Below are positions 33,716 through 42,002 of a DNA stretch of 64,000 nt, one piece after another. Numbering within the stretch: position 1 is the stretch's first letter; each line of letters opens with the position of its first letter. The notes beneath the pieces were generated by a model. That model worked only from the letters and a program-made list of their open reading frames with translations, was not told the origin of the DNA and searched no databases. The translations under genes were made by a program, and so were the position numbers. This stretch comes from Paracoccaceae bacterium (GTDB lineage: Bacteria; Pseudomonadota; Alphaproteobacteria; Rhodobacterales; Rhodobacteraceae), in contig JACKKJ010000001.1 in NCBI GenBank assembly GCA_024236495.1, forward strand, positions 310,001 through 374,000, given 5' to 3'.

Positions 33716-35025
33716 CACGCGCCTCCTTGGTTCAGACGGTCAAGCCGGGCGCGGACCGACAGGCCATGCGCCTCCAGGCTTTCCGAATTGGCAAGCCGTT
33801 CCGCCGCCGGCCCGATGGCGGCAAGCGCGGCCGGCGTCATCCGGGCAAGGGTCGTACGCTTGAGGAAATCCATCACCGAAAGCCCGCTTGAAAACCGCGC
33901 CGATCGCGCCGTGGGCAGCACATGGTTCGGCCCGCCAACGTAGTCACCGATCGCCTCGGGTGTCCAGTGGCCAAGGAAGATCGCGCCGGCGTGGGTGGTC
34001 AGCCTTGCCAGCGCGTCGGGATCGGCCACGCAGAGTTCCAGATGCTCGGGCGCGACACGGTTCGACAGCGCCGCCGCCTCGGCCAGGTCGCGCACCACGA
34101 TCACCGCGCCGTAGTCGCGCCAGGAGGCACCCGCGATCGCCCGGCGTTCCAGCGTATCCAGCCGCCTGTCCACCGCGCCGGCCACGGCGCGGCCAAACTC
34201 CGCGTTGTCCGTGACCAGGATCGACTGCGCGCTTTCGTCGTGTTCGGCCTGGCTCAGCAGATCCAGCGCGATCCAGTCGGGATCGTTGTCGCTGTCGGCA
34301 ATGACAAGGATCTCCGACGGCCCGGCGATCATGTCGATGCCGACGCGGCCGAAGACCCGCCGCTTGGCGGCCGCGACATAGGCATTGCCGGGCCCGGTGA
34401 TCTTGTCGACCGGCCGGATCGTTTCGGTCCCGTAGGCCAGCGCGGCGATCGCCTGCGCGCCTCCGATCCGGTAGACGGTGTCGACGCCCGAAATCCGCGC
34501 CGCCAGCAGGACCAGCGGATTGACCACCCCCCCCGGCGTCGGACAGGCGATGACCAGCCGCTCCACCCCCGCCACCTTGGCCGGGATCGCGTTCATCAGG
34601 ACCGATGAGGGATAGGAGGCAAGCCCCCCGGGCACATACAGCCCCGCCGCCGAAACCGGCCCCCAACGCCAGCCAAGCTCTGCCCCCGCCGCGTCGGTCC
34701 AGCGGGCATCCTCGGGCATCTGGCGTTCGTGATAGGCGCGGATGCGGCTTGCCGCCAACTCCAGCGCCGCCCGGTCCTCGGCCGAAACCTTCGCGCATTC
34801 CGCCGCGATCTCGGCGTCCGAAAAGGCCAGCGTCCCGGGGGTCAGCGCCAGCTTGTCGAACCTTGCGGTCAGCTCGATCACCGCCGCGTCGCCCCGTGCG
34901 CGCACATCCGCGATGATCGCGGCCACGGCGGCGTCCACGTCGGGAGCATCTTCGCGCTTCATCGACAAGAGCGCCGCAAAGGCCGCCTCGAAATCGTCGG
35001 CACTTGTGTTCAGGAACTGGGGCAT
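33715..35025 (-). CDS. hisD: Histidinol dehydrogenase
   Basis: A 436 aa enzyme that catalyses the last two oxidations of histidine biosynthesis. The family motifs GLYVPGGLASYPSSVLMNAIPAKVAGV, IGGAQAIAALAYGTETI, DMIAGPSEILVIAD, QAEHDESAQ and NRVAPEHLEL are all present, with the Zn-binding Gln/His and catalytic Glu/His positions intact. The ATG at 35025 has GAGGAGAG upstream. It begins the hisD-UPF0262-phosphatase operon, after two GC-rich hairpins that end the murA transcript. Confidence 0.96.
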   Translation of the reverse strand: MPQFLNTSADDFEAAFAALLSMKREDAPDVDAAVAAIIADVRARGDAAVIELTARFDKLALTPGTLAFSDAEIAAECAKVSAEDRAALELAASRIRAYHERQMPEDARWTDAAGAELGWRWGPVSAAGLYVPGGLASYPSSVLMNAIPAKVAGVERLVIACPTPGGVVNPLVLLAARISGVDTVYRIGGAQAIAALAYGTETIRPVDKITGPGNAYVAAAKRRVFGRVGIDMIAGPSEILVIADSDNDPDWIALDLLSQAEHDESAQSILVTDNAEFGRAVAGAVDRRLDTLERRAIAGASWRDYGAVIVVRDLAEAAALSNRVAPEHLELCVADPDALARLTTHAGAIFLGHWTPEAIGDYVGGPNHVLPTARSARFSSGLSVMDFLKRTTLARMTPAALAAIGPAAERLANSESLEAHGLSVRARLDRLNQGGA

Positions 35026-35143
35026 GGGCGCTCTCCTCGACTGTGCCCCCCTTACCGAACCAGGCGCCACGCCTCAAGCGTCAGGGTGACACCGGCGGCC
35101 CCATGACGCGTTGCGCTCTTTGGGTCTGGCGGAAGTACTCTGG

Positions 35144-35214
35144 CGGGTGCGGTGGGGGTGCGGGGGGGGTGCGGGGGGCCAGGCCCCCGGCGGGTCGGCC
35201 GGGCGCAAGCCCGG
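35144..35214 (-). terminator. G-rich tract and paired hairpins downstream of the murA operon
   Basis: Two hairpins follow the DUF2948 stop: CCGGGC-GCAA-GCCCGG (35199-35214) and GGGGG-CCAGG-CCCCC (35174-35188). Next to them (35144-35178) the plus strand has repeated GTGCGG units with runs of three to eight G. They probably end murA-operon transcription without a U-tract. Confidence 0.5.
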
Positions 35215-35222
35215 GCGAAACC

Positions 35223-35699
35223 TCAACCCGGATGCGACGGCGCCTTGCGCGACGGCGCCGCATAGGGCCGGGTGACGTCCTTCAGCGTTACATCCAGGCA
35301 TTCGGCGGTCGCGGCGATGGCCCCGTCGCCAGCCAGCGTGACAAGAAGCCGCCCCCCGCCGTCCGCACCGGGTTCCCAGCCAAGCGACAGGATCGAAAGC
35401 ACCGTGTCGCGTTCGCCCCGGTCGATCCCCTGCGACTGCACCGCCAGCACGCCGCGCAACAGCAAGACGGCCCGGACCCGTTCAAAGGCGCGGCCGCGCG
35501 CCTCGGCCGCCGCCCGGTCTTCCCAGCGGAACCGGTTGACCAGAAGCGCCAGTTCGCGCCGCCGCCGGTCATAGCGGATCTCGGTGATGGGCAGGACCGC
35601 GTCCTGCACCAGCGCCGATATCACCGCCAGATCCTCGGCCGTCTCCGCCCCAAGCGACAGCGGCCGTTCGGCCCCTTCCTCGAAGGTCGCGTCCGTCAT
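35223..35699 (-). CDS. DUF2948 family protein
   Basis: A 158 aa protein of the alphaproteobacterial DUF2948 family. It has SALVQDAVLPITEIRYDRRRRELALLVNRFRWED, then AFERVRAVLLLRGVLAVQSQGI, and a closing beta-rich GGRLLVTLAGDGAIAATAECLDVTLKDV. No function is known. The ATG at 35699 is preferred because AGGGG lies about nine bases upstream; a GTG two codons earlier overlaps the murA stop. It is cotranscribed with murA. Confidence 0.9.
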   Translation of the reverse strand: MTDATFEEGAERPLSLGAETAEDLAVISALVQDAVLPITEIRYDRRRRELALLVNRFRWEDRAAAEARGRAFERVRAVLLLRGVLAVQSQGIDRGERDTVLSILSLGWEPGADGGGRLLVTLAGDGAIAATAECLDVTLKDVTRPYAAPSRKAPSHPG

Positions 35700-35701
35700 G
35701 G

Positions 35702-36970
35702 TCACTCGCCCCTGATGCGTTCGATATCGGCCCCGCAGGCCGACAGCTTGTCCTCCACCCGCTCGTAACCGCGGTCAAGGTGGTAGACGCGGCTGACGAC
35801 CGTCTCCCCCTCGGCGGCAAGGCCGGCAAGGATCAGGCTGACCGAGGCGCGCAGGTCGGTCGCCATCACCGGCGCGCCCTTCAGCCGCTCGACCCCGGTG
35901 ACGGTGGCGTGGCCGCCATGCACCTCGATCCGCGCACCCATGCGCATGAGTTCCGGCGCATGCATGAAACGGTTCTCGAAGATCGTCTCCTCCAGCACGC
36001 TCACGCCCTCGGCGGTGCACATCAGGGCCATCATCTGTGCCTGAAGATCGGTCGGAAAGCCGGGGAAGACCTCGGTCTTCACGTCGACCGCCCGGATGCG
36101 GCCGTTCCGGCGCGCGACCCGCAGCCCCGTGTCCGTCTCGGTGATCGACACGCCCGCGGCCGCGAGCTTTTCGCAAAAGGCCGGCAGAAGGTCGATCCGC
36201 CCGCCGATCAGGTCCACCTCGCCGCCCGCGATCGCCGGGGCGATCATGTAGGTGCCAAGCTCGATCCGGTCGGCGACGACGGGATGGGTCGCCCCGTGCA
36301 GCCGGTCGACGCCCTCGATGGTGATCGTCGCGGTCCCCTCGCCCTCGATCGCTGCCCCCATCGCACGCAGGCAGCGCACCAGATCGACGATTTCCGGCTC
36401 CCGCGCGGCGTTCTTCAGGACCGTGGTGCCCTTGGCCAAGGTCGCCGCCATCACGATGTTTTCGGTCGCGCCGACGCTGGCGAAACGTTGCTCGATCACC
36501 GCGCCCTTCAGCCCGCCCGGCGCCTCGGCATGCAGATAGCCGTCCTTCAGCTCGATCCGCGCGCCCAGCGCCTCCAGCCCAGAGATATGGATATCCATCG
36601 GCCGCGCCCCGATCGCGCAGCCCCCCGGCAGCGACACCACCGCATGCCCCGCGCGCGCCAGCAGCGGGCCAAGCACAAGGTTCGAGGCGCGCATCTTGCG
36701 CACGATGTCGTAATCGGCGGTCAGGTTCGTCAAGTCATGGCTCGACATCGCCAGAACCCGCCCGTCCTGCATCGATGTGACCTCCGCGCCCAGCGATTGC
36801 AGAAGCGTCGTCATGGTGCGGATGTCCGAAAGCCGGGGCGCATTGGTCAGCGTCAGCGGTTCATCTGACAAAAGCGTGGCCGGCATCAGCGCGAGACAGG
36901 CGTTCTTCGCCCCCGCGATGGGTATGCTGCCCTTGAGGGGGCCCTTGCCCCGAACGAGAATCGAATCCAC
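35702..36970 (-). CDS. murA: UDP-N-acetylglucosamine 1-carboxyvinyltransferase
   Basis: A 422 aa MurA, the first committed enzyme of peptidoglycan synthesis, which transfers enolpyruvate from PEP to UDP-GlcNAc. It shows PIAGAKNACLALMPA with the conserved Lys/Asn, the fosfomycin-target loop SLPGGCAIGARPMD (Cys118), EVFPGFPTDLQAQMMAL and RLKGAPVMATDLRASVSLI. The GTG start at 36970 opens the conserved N-terminus. It lies 4 bp after the small basic protein gene and overlaps DUF2948. The Cys predicts fosfomycin sensitivity of this target. Confidence 0.97.
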   Translation of the reverse strand: MDSILVRGKGPLKGSIPIAGAKNACLALMPATLLSDEPLTLTNAPRLSDIRTMTTLLQSLGAEVTSMQDGRVLAMSSHDLTNLTADYDIVRKMRASNLVLGPLLARAGHAVVSLPGGCAIGARPMDIHISGLEALGARIELKDGYLHAEAPGGLKGAVIEQRFASVGATENIVMAATLAKGTTVLKNAAREPEIVDLVRCLRAMGAAIEGEGTATITIEGVDRLHGATHPVVADRIELGTYMIAPAIAGGEVDLIGGRIDLLPAFCEKLAAAGVSITETDTGLRVARRNGRIRAVDVKTEVFPGFPTDLQAQMMALMCTAEGVSVLEETIFENRFMHAPELMRMGARIEVHGGHATVTGVERLKGAPVMATDLRASVSLILAGLAAEGETVVSRVYHLDRGYERVEDKLSACGADIERIRGE

Positions 36971-36974
36971 TGCC

Positions 36975-37142
36975 TCAGCCTTCTTTCTTGTGCCCTGCCC
37001 CGTCCGAAGTGCCGGATTTCTCGCCACGCGCACGTGCCTGCGCCTTGCGCTTGGCGATATTGGCCTTGAGCGCCGACTTGAGCCGCGCCTCACGCGTCTC
37101 GACGCCCTTGCCAGTGGGTGAACTCTGGGGTTTTCTGTCCAT
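36975..37142 (-). CDS. Small basic protein conserved upstream of murA
   Basis: A 55 aa, Lys/Arg-rich protein with a central amphipathic helix (LKSALKANIAKRKAQARARG) and disordered ends. I recognise it only as a short protein that recurs before murA in Rhodobacterales; no function is known. Its charge suggests nucleic-acid or ribosome contact, which is inference. It starts at the ATG at 37142, ends 4 bp before murA and diverges from tRNA-Thr. Confidence 0.75.
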   Translation of the reverse strand: MDRKPQSSPTGKGVETREARLKSALKANIAKRKAQARARGEKSGTSDGAGHKKEG

Positions 37143-37229
37143 GCCCTTTCCTACAGCGGATGACAAAAAGGGTCCAGATTGCCCTTGCGCGCCGTCCCGA
37201 TTGCGTCTAACACGCGCCCCACGAAATCG

Positions 37230-37304
<75 letters not shown>

Positions 37305-37407
37305 TCTTTTTCCCTTTCGGATCAAAAAGATAGGCGCTATCAAGGGCTTGGATCGACTTCGGTGCTACACCGGAGTGCTACACCATGGCATTGCAGATGG
37401 CGCGCGC

Positions 37408-37806
37408 CTATCCGACGTTTCTTGCGACCAAGACGCCGGACCAGGCTGCAAAGCCGGTGACAAGCCCGCCCCACAGCGTGTCAACCATGACCTGTTCCAG
37501 CGACCAATCGCGCAGTGTCGCGTAGTTCGTGAATTCATACGTCCCGTAGGCGAGCAGACCAAGGATGGCGCCACCGAAAAGCGCCGCGGCCGGTGCGTCG
37601 GCGCGCAGGGCCGGCACCGACACGAACCACAAGAGCCCCGCGACATATCCGAGATAGAAGATCGCCGCGGGGACGATCCGCACCGGATTTGCCAGAAGAT
37701 GGGAAACGTGTCGATCGAACACGGGTTTCACGATCAGCTTCAGCCCGATCGCATCCGCGACAAGAAACACGACCACCGTCACGACATAGAGCAGGAAGAT
37801 CTTCAT
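37408..37806 (-). CDS. DUF2177 family membrane protein
   Basis: A 132 aa protein with four predicted transmembrane helices. It starts MKIFLLYVVTVVVFLVADAIGLKLIVKP and contains the family pattern GAILGLLAYGTYEFTNYATLRDWS and VDTLWGGLVTGFAAWSGV. The function is unknown. It lies 109 bp after the SDR gene at the end of the operon that reads from the RpoE-type promoter at 41.9 kb, and DUF2177 genes are common in RpoE/ChrR neighbourhoods. It may belong to the same membrane or singlet-oxygen response. Confidence 0.88.
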   Translation of the reverse strand: MKIFLLYVVTVVVFLVADAIGLKLIVKPVFDRHVSHLLANPVRIVPAAIFYLGYVAGLLWFVSVPALRADAPAAALFGGAILGLLAYGTYEFTNYATLRDWSLEQVMVDTLWGGLVTGFAAWSGVLVARNVG

Positions 37807-37915
37807 GTGGCAGCCTTTCATGCTGATTGGCGTCTGAGGCGTGGTCGCACGGCGCCGGAATCGCAAGCCAACCGGGGGCGAGGACGTTTGGTGACGGGCT
37901 TCGCACCGGTGTCGA

Positions 37916-38653
37916 TCATCTTGCGAGCCTTTCCGTAATGGCCAGCGCCGCCCAGTTGGGCATGGTCGCGAGAAGCTTCATCAAGAGCGTGAAACGACGA
38001 GGGAAATGCACCTCGAAGCGCCGCCCGCCGAGGCCCGAGATGATCGCGGCTGCGGCAGCCTCGGCGGTAATCATCGCAGGCATCCAGAACTCGTTGCGTC
38101 GGGTCAGTCGGGTGTCGACGAATCCCGGACTGATGAGACGAACGTCCAGGCGTCCGGCCAGCTCCGCCCGAAGCGACTGGGCAAGGTTCATCACGCCCGC
38201 CTTGGTTGCCGAATAGACCTGTCCCCTGGGCAGCCCGAAGTATCCGGCGACCGATCCGCAAAGCGCAAGTTGTCCGCCGGGCCGCAGAAGCGCGGGGGCA
38301 ATCTGTGCCACATAAAGACTTCCGATGAGGTTGACCGAAACGATCCGTTCCGTGCGCTCGGGGTCCAGGTCGGCGATGCACCCGGGATCGTAGAGGGCGG
38401 CAAGATGCACGACCCGGTCAAGCGGACCGGTTGCGGCGATCGCGCTTGCGGCGGACACGAGCGTTTTGCGGTCGCCGACGTCCAGCGGCAGGGTGATGTG
38501 TCCGGGTCCAAGGCTTCCGGCCAGATCGGCCAACCGGCTCGCAGATCGTGCCGACAGGATCAGCTGCGCGCCCGACGCCGCCCATTGCCTTGCCAGCGCC
38601 GCCCCGATGCCTTCGCTCGCCCCGATGATCCAGATCCGCTCGCCTTTAGCCAT
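37916..38653 (-). CDS. Short-chain dehydrogenase/reductase of the RpoE-ChrR regulon
   Basis: A 245 aa classical SDR: the nucleotide-binding motif GASEGIGAAL (residues 11-20), NAG-equivalent HLAALYDPG, catalytic Ser in CGSVAGYFG and YSATK. A C-terminal hydrophobic extension (HFPRRFTLLMKLLATMPNWAAL) could touch the membrane. Its start overlaps the cfa-like stop by 8 bp, so it is the fourth gene of the RpoE-driven operon. It probably acts on a modified lipid or on an oxidation product; the substrate is unknown. Confidence 0.87.
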   Translation of the reverse strand: MAKGERIWIIGASEGIGAALARQWAASGAQLILSARSASRLADLAGSLGPGHITLPLDVGDRKTLVSAASAIAATGPLDRVVHLAALYDPGCIADLDPERTERIVSVNLIGSLYVAQIAPALLRPGGQLALCGSVAGYFGLPRGQVYSATKAGVMNLAQSLRAELAGRLDVRLISPGFVDTRLTRRNEFWMPAMITAEAAAAAIISGLGGRRFEVHFPRRFTLLMKLLATMPNWAALAITERLAR

Positions 38654-39806
38654 GGGCAAGTTCCACCTGCACCACATCGGTGTGGCCCACCGCGAACGAT
38701 GCGGCGCAGACGCCAAGGTAGTAGCGCCAGTTTCGCAAGAACCGTTCGTCATGGCCCAGCCGGCGCACCCGCCCGGCGACCGATTCAAGGCGGGAGGCCC
38801 ATTCGCGACAGGTCCGGGCATAGTCCGGTCCGAATGCGAAATGGTCCGTCACGGCAAGCCCGGCACGCGTTGCCTGGTCCCTGATCACCGAATCGCACAG
38901 AAGCATGCCGCCAGGGAAGGTGTATTGCCGGATATAGTCGGAGCTTCTTCTGTAGGTTTCGAAATAGCTGTCCGAAACCGTGATCGCCTGTATGACCGCA
39001 CGGCCGCCGTCGGAAAGCCGGGCCTTCAGCGTGGCGAAATAGGCAGGCCAGTATCGCTGGCCTACCGCCTCTATCATCTCGATCGAGACGATGCTGTCGA
39101 AGGTCCCGCCAGTGGCGCGATAGTCCTGCAGCCTGATCTCTGCCCGACCGTCGAGGCGCGCATCGGCGTATCCCTTTTGGCTTGGCGAGATCGTCAGACC
39201 GGTGACATGCTGGCCCCGTCCCGCAGCGCGTTCGGCAAAGCCGCCCCAACCGCAGCCGATCTCAAGAATGCGTTCGGCGTCGCGGACCCGGTCGAGAATA
39301 CGGTCGTACTTGCGGTTCTGTGCATGTTCCAGATCGTCGTCACCGGCCGCATAGAGGGCGGAGGAATAGGTCATCCCCTCGTCAAGCCAGAGTTGGTAGA
39401 ATTCGTTTCCGACATCGTAGTGGGCGCGAATGTTGCGTGACGCCCCGCGAAGCGAATTCGCCCGCATCAGCCTGTCAACAAAGCGAAACTTGAGCCCGAC
39501 CCAGAACCCGGCATAGGCATAGCCGGCAAACCTGTCATAGTTCCTGAGCGCAACTTCGGCGAGGCTTTCGATCGAATGCGTATCCCATAGCCCCGCGACA
39601 TAGGTCTCTCCGAGCCCGACATCCCCGCGCGACGCAATCGCAGTCACGACGGACCAGTCACGGATCAGCATCTCTGCGGCAGGGTGGCCGCTGCCGAAGT
39701 CATAGACCTCGCCTTCAGGCGTGCGCAGGCGCAACGTACCATGTTCAATACGCGCGCAGGTTTCCAGGAAGTCACGCTTCACGCGATTGGTCAGGAAAGA
39801 CATCAT
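38646..39806 (-). CDS. Cyclopropane-fatty-acyl-phospholipid synthase-type methyltransferase
   Basis: A 386 aa SAM-dependent lipid methyltransferase: the motif-I glycine loop ILEIGCGWGGFAERAA, NIRAHYDVGNEFYQLWLDEGMTYSSA, and SIEMIEAVGQRYWPAYF with the EAVG motif. In Rhodobacter, members in this operon help the singlet-oxygen response and the modified or furan fatty acids made from vaccenoyl lipids. Whether this copy makes cyclopropanes or methyl branches cannot be decided here. An ATGATG start overlaps the DUF1365 stop. Confidence 0.9.
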   Translation of the reverse strand: MMSFLTNRVKRDFLETCARIEHGTLRLRTPEGEVYDFGSGHPAAEMLIRDWSVVTAIASRGDVGLGETYVAGLWDTHSIESLAEVALRNYDRFAGYAYAGFWVGLKFRFVDRLMRANSLRGASRNIRAHYDVGNEFYQLWLDEGMTYSSALYAAGDDDLEHAQNRKYDRILDRVRDAERILEIGCGWGGFAERAAGRGQHVTGLTISPSQKGYADARLDGRAEIRLQDYRATGGTFDSIVSIEMIEAVGQRYWPAYFATLKARLSDGGRAVIQAITVSDSYFETYRRSSDYIRQYTFPGGMLLCDSVIRDQATRAGLAVTDHFAFGPDYARTCREWASRLESVAGRVRRLGHDERFLRNWRYYLGVCAASFAVGHTDVVQVELAHG

Positions 39807-40558
39807 GTCACCTCGGTTTTCGGTGGCTCGGGACGGGTGCGGTACCTTGCGCCCTTCAGACGCAGGCGCAGGGCTTGCCAGTAGATGAGGAATATCGTGC
39901 GCAAGGCTCCGAGCGGGCGTCGCAGCGCTGCCCTGACAAGGCCTGCGTTCGACATCGGCGCACGTGGCCCGAAGAGCGCCGCCGCGACCCCCTCGCTGCC
40001 GTTACGATGCAGAATCTGGATCGCGATCCGGTCTGGTTGGATGTCAAATCGGAATTCGTACCCGCCGGCTACGTCCTGAAAGGGCGAGACGTGCAGTGAC
40101 TTTGGCGTCTCGATACGCGCCTCGGGCGTGATAGGCACAAATCCCGGCAGGTGACAAAGGTAGGAATGGCGATCGCCAAAGGGGGTCGATACCTCGGCGA
40201 TCACGGCAAGCAGCGCCTCTTGGTCAAGCACCAGCCAGAAACTGACAGGGTTGAACACATAGCCGAAAAATCGCGGTTGGGTCAGCAGAAGGACGCGGAG
40301 GCGCGCATCGGCAAGGCCATGATCGGCCATGACCCTTCGCACCCAACCCGCGCCGCATCCTGCCCGCAGGGGGCCGCCGTGGTCGCGATCGTGAACCGAT
40401 GCAAGGTTGAAGCGATTGCGCGAGAAGAGCAACGGCGTGCGGACCGAAACCTCAGGGTCGATCAGGACATAGTCGACACCGTATCGGAAGCTGTGCCGAA
40501 TGCTGCCGCGCCGCCGGTGCGTGGTGACTGCGGCAACCTGTTCGGGCCGATGCGTCAT
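39803..40558 (-). CDS. DUF1365 family protein
   Basis: A 251 aa DUF1365 protein. It has RHSFRYGVDYVLIDPE near the start, LLTQPRFFGYVFNPVSFWLVLD, then EVSTPFGDRHSYLC and KSLHVSPFQDVAGGYEFRFDIQPD. The family is consistently found with the cfa-like and FAD-oxidoreductase genes in stress regulons, and its biochemical role is unknown. Its start overlaps the FAD oxidoreductase stop and its stop overlaps the cfa start, so it is coupled at both ends. Confidence 0.92.
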   Translation of the reverse strand: MTHRPEQVAAVTTHRRRGSIRHSFRYGVDYVLIDPEVSVRTPLLFSRNRFNLASVHDRDHGGPLRAGCGAGWVRRVMADHGLADARLRVLLLTQPRFFGYVFNPVSFWLVLDQEALLAVIAEVSTPFGDRHSYLCHLPGFVPITPEARIETPKSLHVSPFQDVAGGYEFRFDIQPDRIAIQILHRNGSEGVAAALFGPRAPMSNAGLVRAALRRPLGALRTIFLIYWQALRLRLKGARYRTRPEPPKTEVT

Positions 40559-41832
40559 GCCGGCTGGCCGTCCATCAGGCGCGCGATGCGCACGGCACTG
40601 GCAAACCCGTCCTCATGAAAGCCGTGCCGGGTATAGGCACCTGCGAACCAGGTGTGGTTCTGGCCCTGGATGCCGGCCAAGGACCGTTGCGCCCTGAGCG
40701 CGGCTGAGTCGAAGACGGGATGCCGGAATGTCGTTTCGTCGTAGACCATGTGGCACGGCACAGGGCGGGACGGATTGAGCGAGACGAACAGCGGGTCGCT
40801 TTCCGGTATGTTCTGGAGGCGGTTCATCCAGTAGGTGATGCCGATCTTGCTTTCCCTCTGCGCCGCGTCCGCCTTGTAGACCCAACTTGACCAGACAATC
40901 CGCCTTCGGGGCATCTGGCTTGTGTCGCGATGCAGGACTGCCCGATTGTCCTGAAACCGGATCGCGGACAGCGCGGCGTTCTCTTCCCGGGTCGGGCGTT
41001 CAAGAAGGCGCAGCGCCTGATCGGCATGGCAGGCGAAAACGACCTGGTCGAACGGCGCTTCTGTGCCACCGAAACGGACCTGGCACCCCAGATCGCCCCT
41101 TCGGACCGAAACGACGGGAACGCCGGTGCGGATCGCGACACCGCGCCCGCGAAGATGATGTTCCAGCCGGCGGACATACTCGATGCTGCCGCCATCGATG
41201 GTCCACCACTGATGCTGGCCGGAAGCGCCAAGCAGGGCGTGATTTCTGAAGAACTGGATGATGGCGCGCGCAGGAAATGCGCGTATCTCGTCAGGGGGCG
41301 TTGACCAGATCGCCCCGCAAAGCGGCATGAGGTAATAGCGCCGGAACCAGTCGCCCAGGCGCATCTCGTCCATCAACTCTCCGATCGTCGTGGTTTCGTC
41401 GCTCGCAAGGGCTTCGGATCTCTCGTTGAAGTGGACGATATCACGCAGCATTCGAAGGAATCCCGGCCGCAGAAGATTCCTTTTCTGCGCCGTAAGCGAC
41501 CTGAGTGTACGCAAGGCGTATTCGATACGTCCGCCGTCTATCGATGCCCCGAAACTCATGTCGCTTTTCGCAACCGGCACGTCCAGATCGCGGAGCATCC
41601 GCGCAAGATGCGGGTAGTTGGCGTAGTTGAAGACGATGAACCCGGTGTCTACCGGCTGATCGCCCCGGTGCCCGGCCATGATCGTCCGTGCATGACCGCC
41701 AAGCCGTGATTCGGCTTCGAAGATCGTCACGGCATGGTGCGGCGACAGAAGATAGGCAGCCGCCAGCCCGGAAATCCCGCCGCCGATGATGGCGACGCGC
41801 TGTGCGCGGATAGGTCGGGAATCGAGTGACAT
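40555..41832 (-). CDS. FAD-dependent amine-oxidase-like oxidoreductase (RpoE regulon)
   Basis: A 425 aa flavoprotein: the dinucleotide-binding motif IIGGGISGLAAAYLLS (residues 15-30), ESRLGGHARTI, GFIVFNYANYPHLARML and a C-terminal WFAGAYTRHGFHEDGFASAV FAD loop. It belongs to the NAD/FAD-binding family that pairs with DUF1365 and Cfa proteins. The ATG at 41832 has GGAGA upstream. It is the first gene of the operon, about 20 bp from the predicted RpoE start site. A lipid desaturation or oxidation step is likely but unproven. Confidence 0.9.
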   Translation of the reverse strand: MSLDSRPIRAQRVAIIGGGISGLAAAYLLSPHHAVTIFEAESRLGGHARTIMAGHRGDQPVDTGFIVFNYANYPHLARMLRDLDVPVAKSDMSFGASIDGGRIEYALRTLRSLTAQKRNLLRPGFLRMLRDIVHFNERSEALASDETTTIGELMDEMRLGDWFRRYYLMPLCGAIWSTPPDEIRAFPARAIIQFFRNHALLGASGQHQWWTIDGGSIEYVRRLEHHLRGRGVAIRTGVPVVSVRRGDLGCQVRFGGTEAPFDQVVFACHADQALRLLERPTREENAALSAIRFQDNRAVLHRDTSQMPRRRIVWSSWVYKADAAQRESKIGITYWMNRLQNIPESDPLFVSLNPSRPVPCHMVYDETTFRHPVFDSAALRAQRSLAGIQGQNHTWFAGAYTRHGFHEDGFASAVRIARLMDGQPA

Positions 41833-41860
41833 GGTATCTCCGTCGCGTACTGCTCAAGTG

Positions 41861-41889
41861 CTTTACGGAGAGAAAGAAGAAACGGATCA
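41861..41889 (-). promoter_or_regulatory. RpoE-type (ECF11) promoter for the FAD/DUF1365/Cfa/SDR operon
   Basis: On the minus strand TGATCC (41889-41884) is followed, counting from TGATC, by 19 bases and TAAAG (41865-41861). This fits the -35 TGATC and TA-rich -10 pattern of Rhodobacter RpoE promoters. It would start the transcript about 20 bases before the ATG at 41832. Confidence 0.75.
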
Positions 41890-41893
41890 AAAA

Positions 41894-41923
41894 TGATCCG
41901 GATTTCATATCCGGACGTAATGG
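41894..41923 (+). promoter_or_regulatory. Autoregulatory RpoE-type promoter of rpoE-chrR
   Basis: TGATC (41894-41898), 19 bases, then TAATGG (41118-equivalent position 41918-41923) mirror the promoter on the other strand. The two -35 boxes form GGATCA-AAAA-TGATCC. The predicted start near 41930 lies at or after the ATG at 41928, so translation probably begins downstream at 42003 or 42024. Confidence 0.72.
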
Positions 41924-42002
41924 GCATATGCTGATCGAAACCACAGATGCCGACCTTGCGGAACGAAGCCGTCCTTCGGCGCTGCGAAAGGAATTTCGAC
42001 AG

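Noticed and set aside
37362..37384. Direct repeat GTGCTACACC twice, 60 bp after tRNA-Thr, as a possible attachment site
   Set aside because: The repeat does not match the tRNA 3' end, there is no integrase gene, and the flanking genes are chromosomal core genes.
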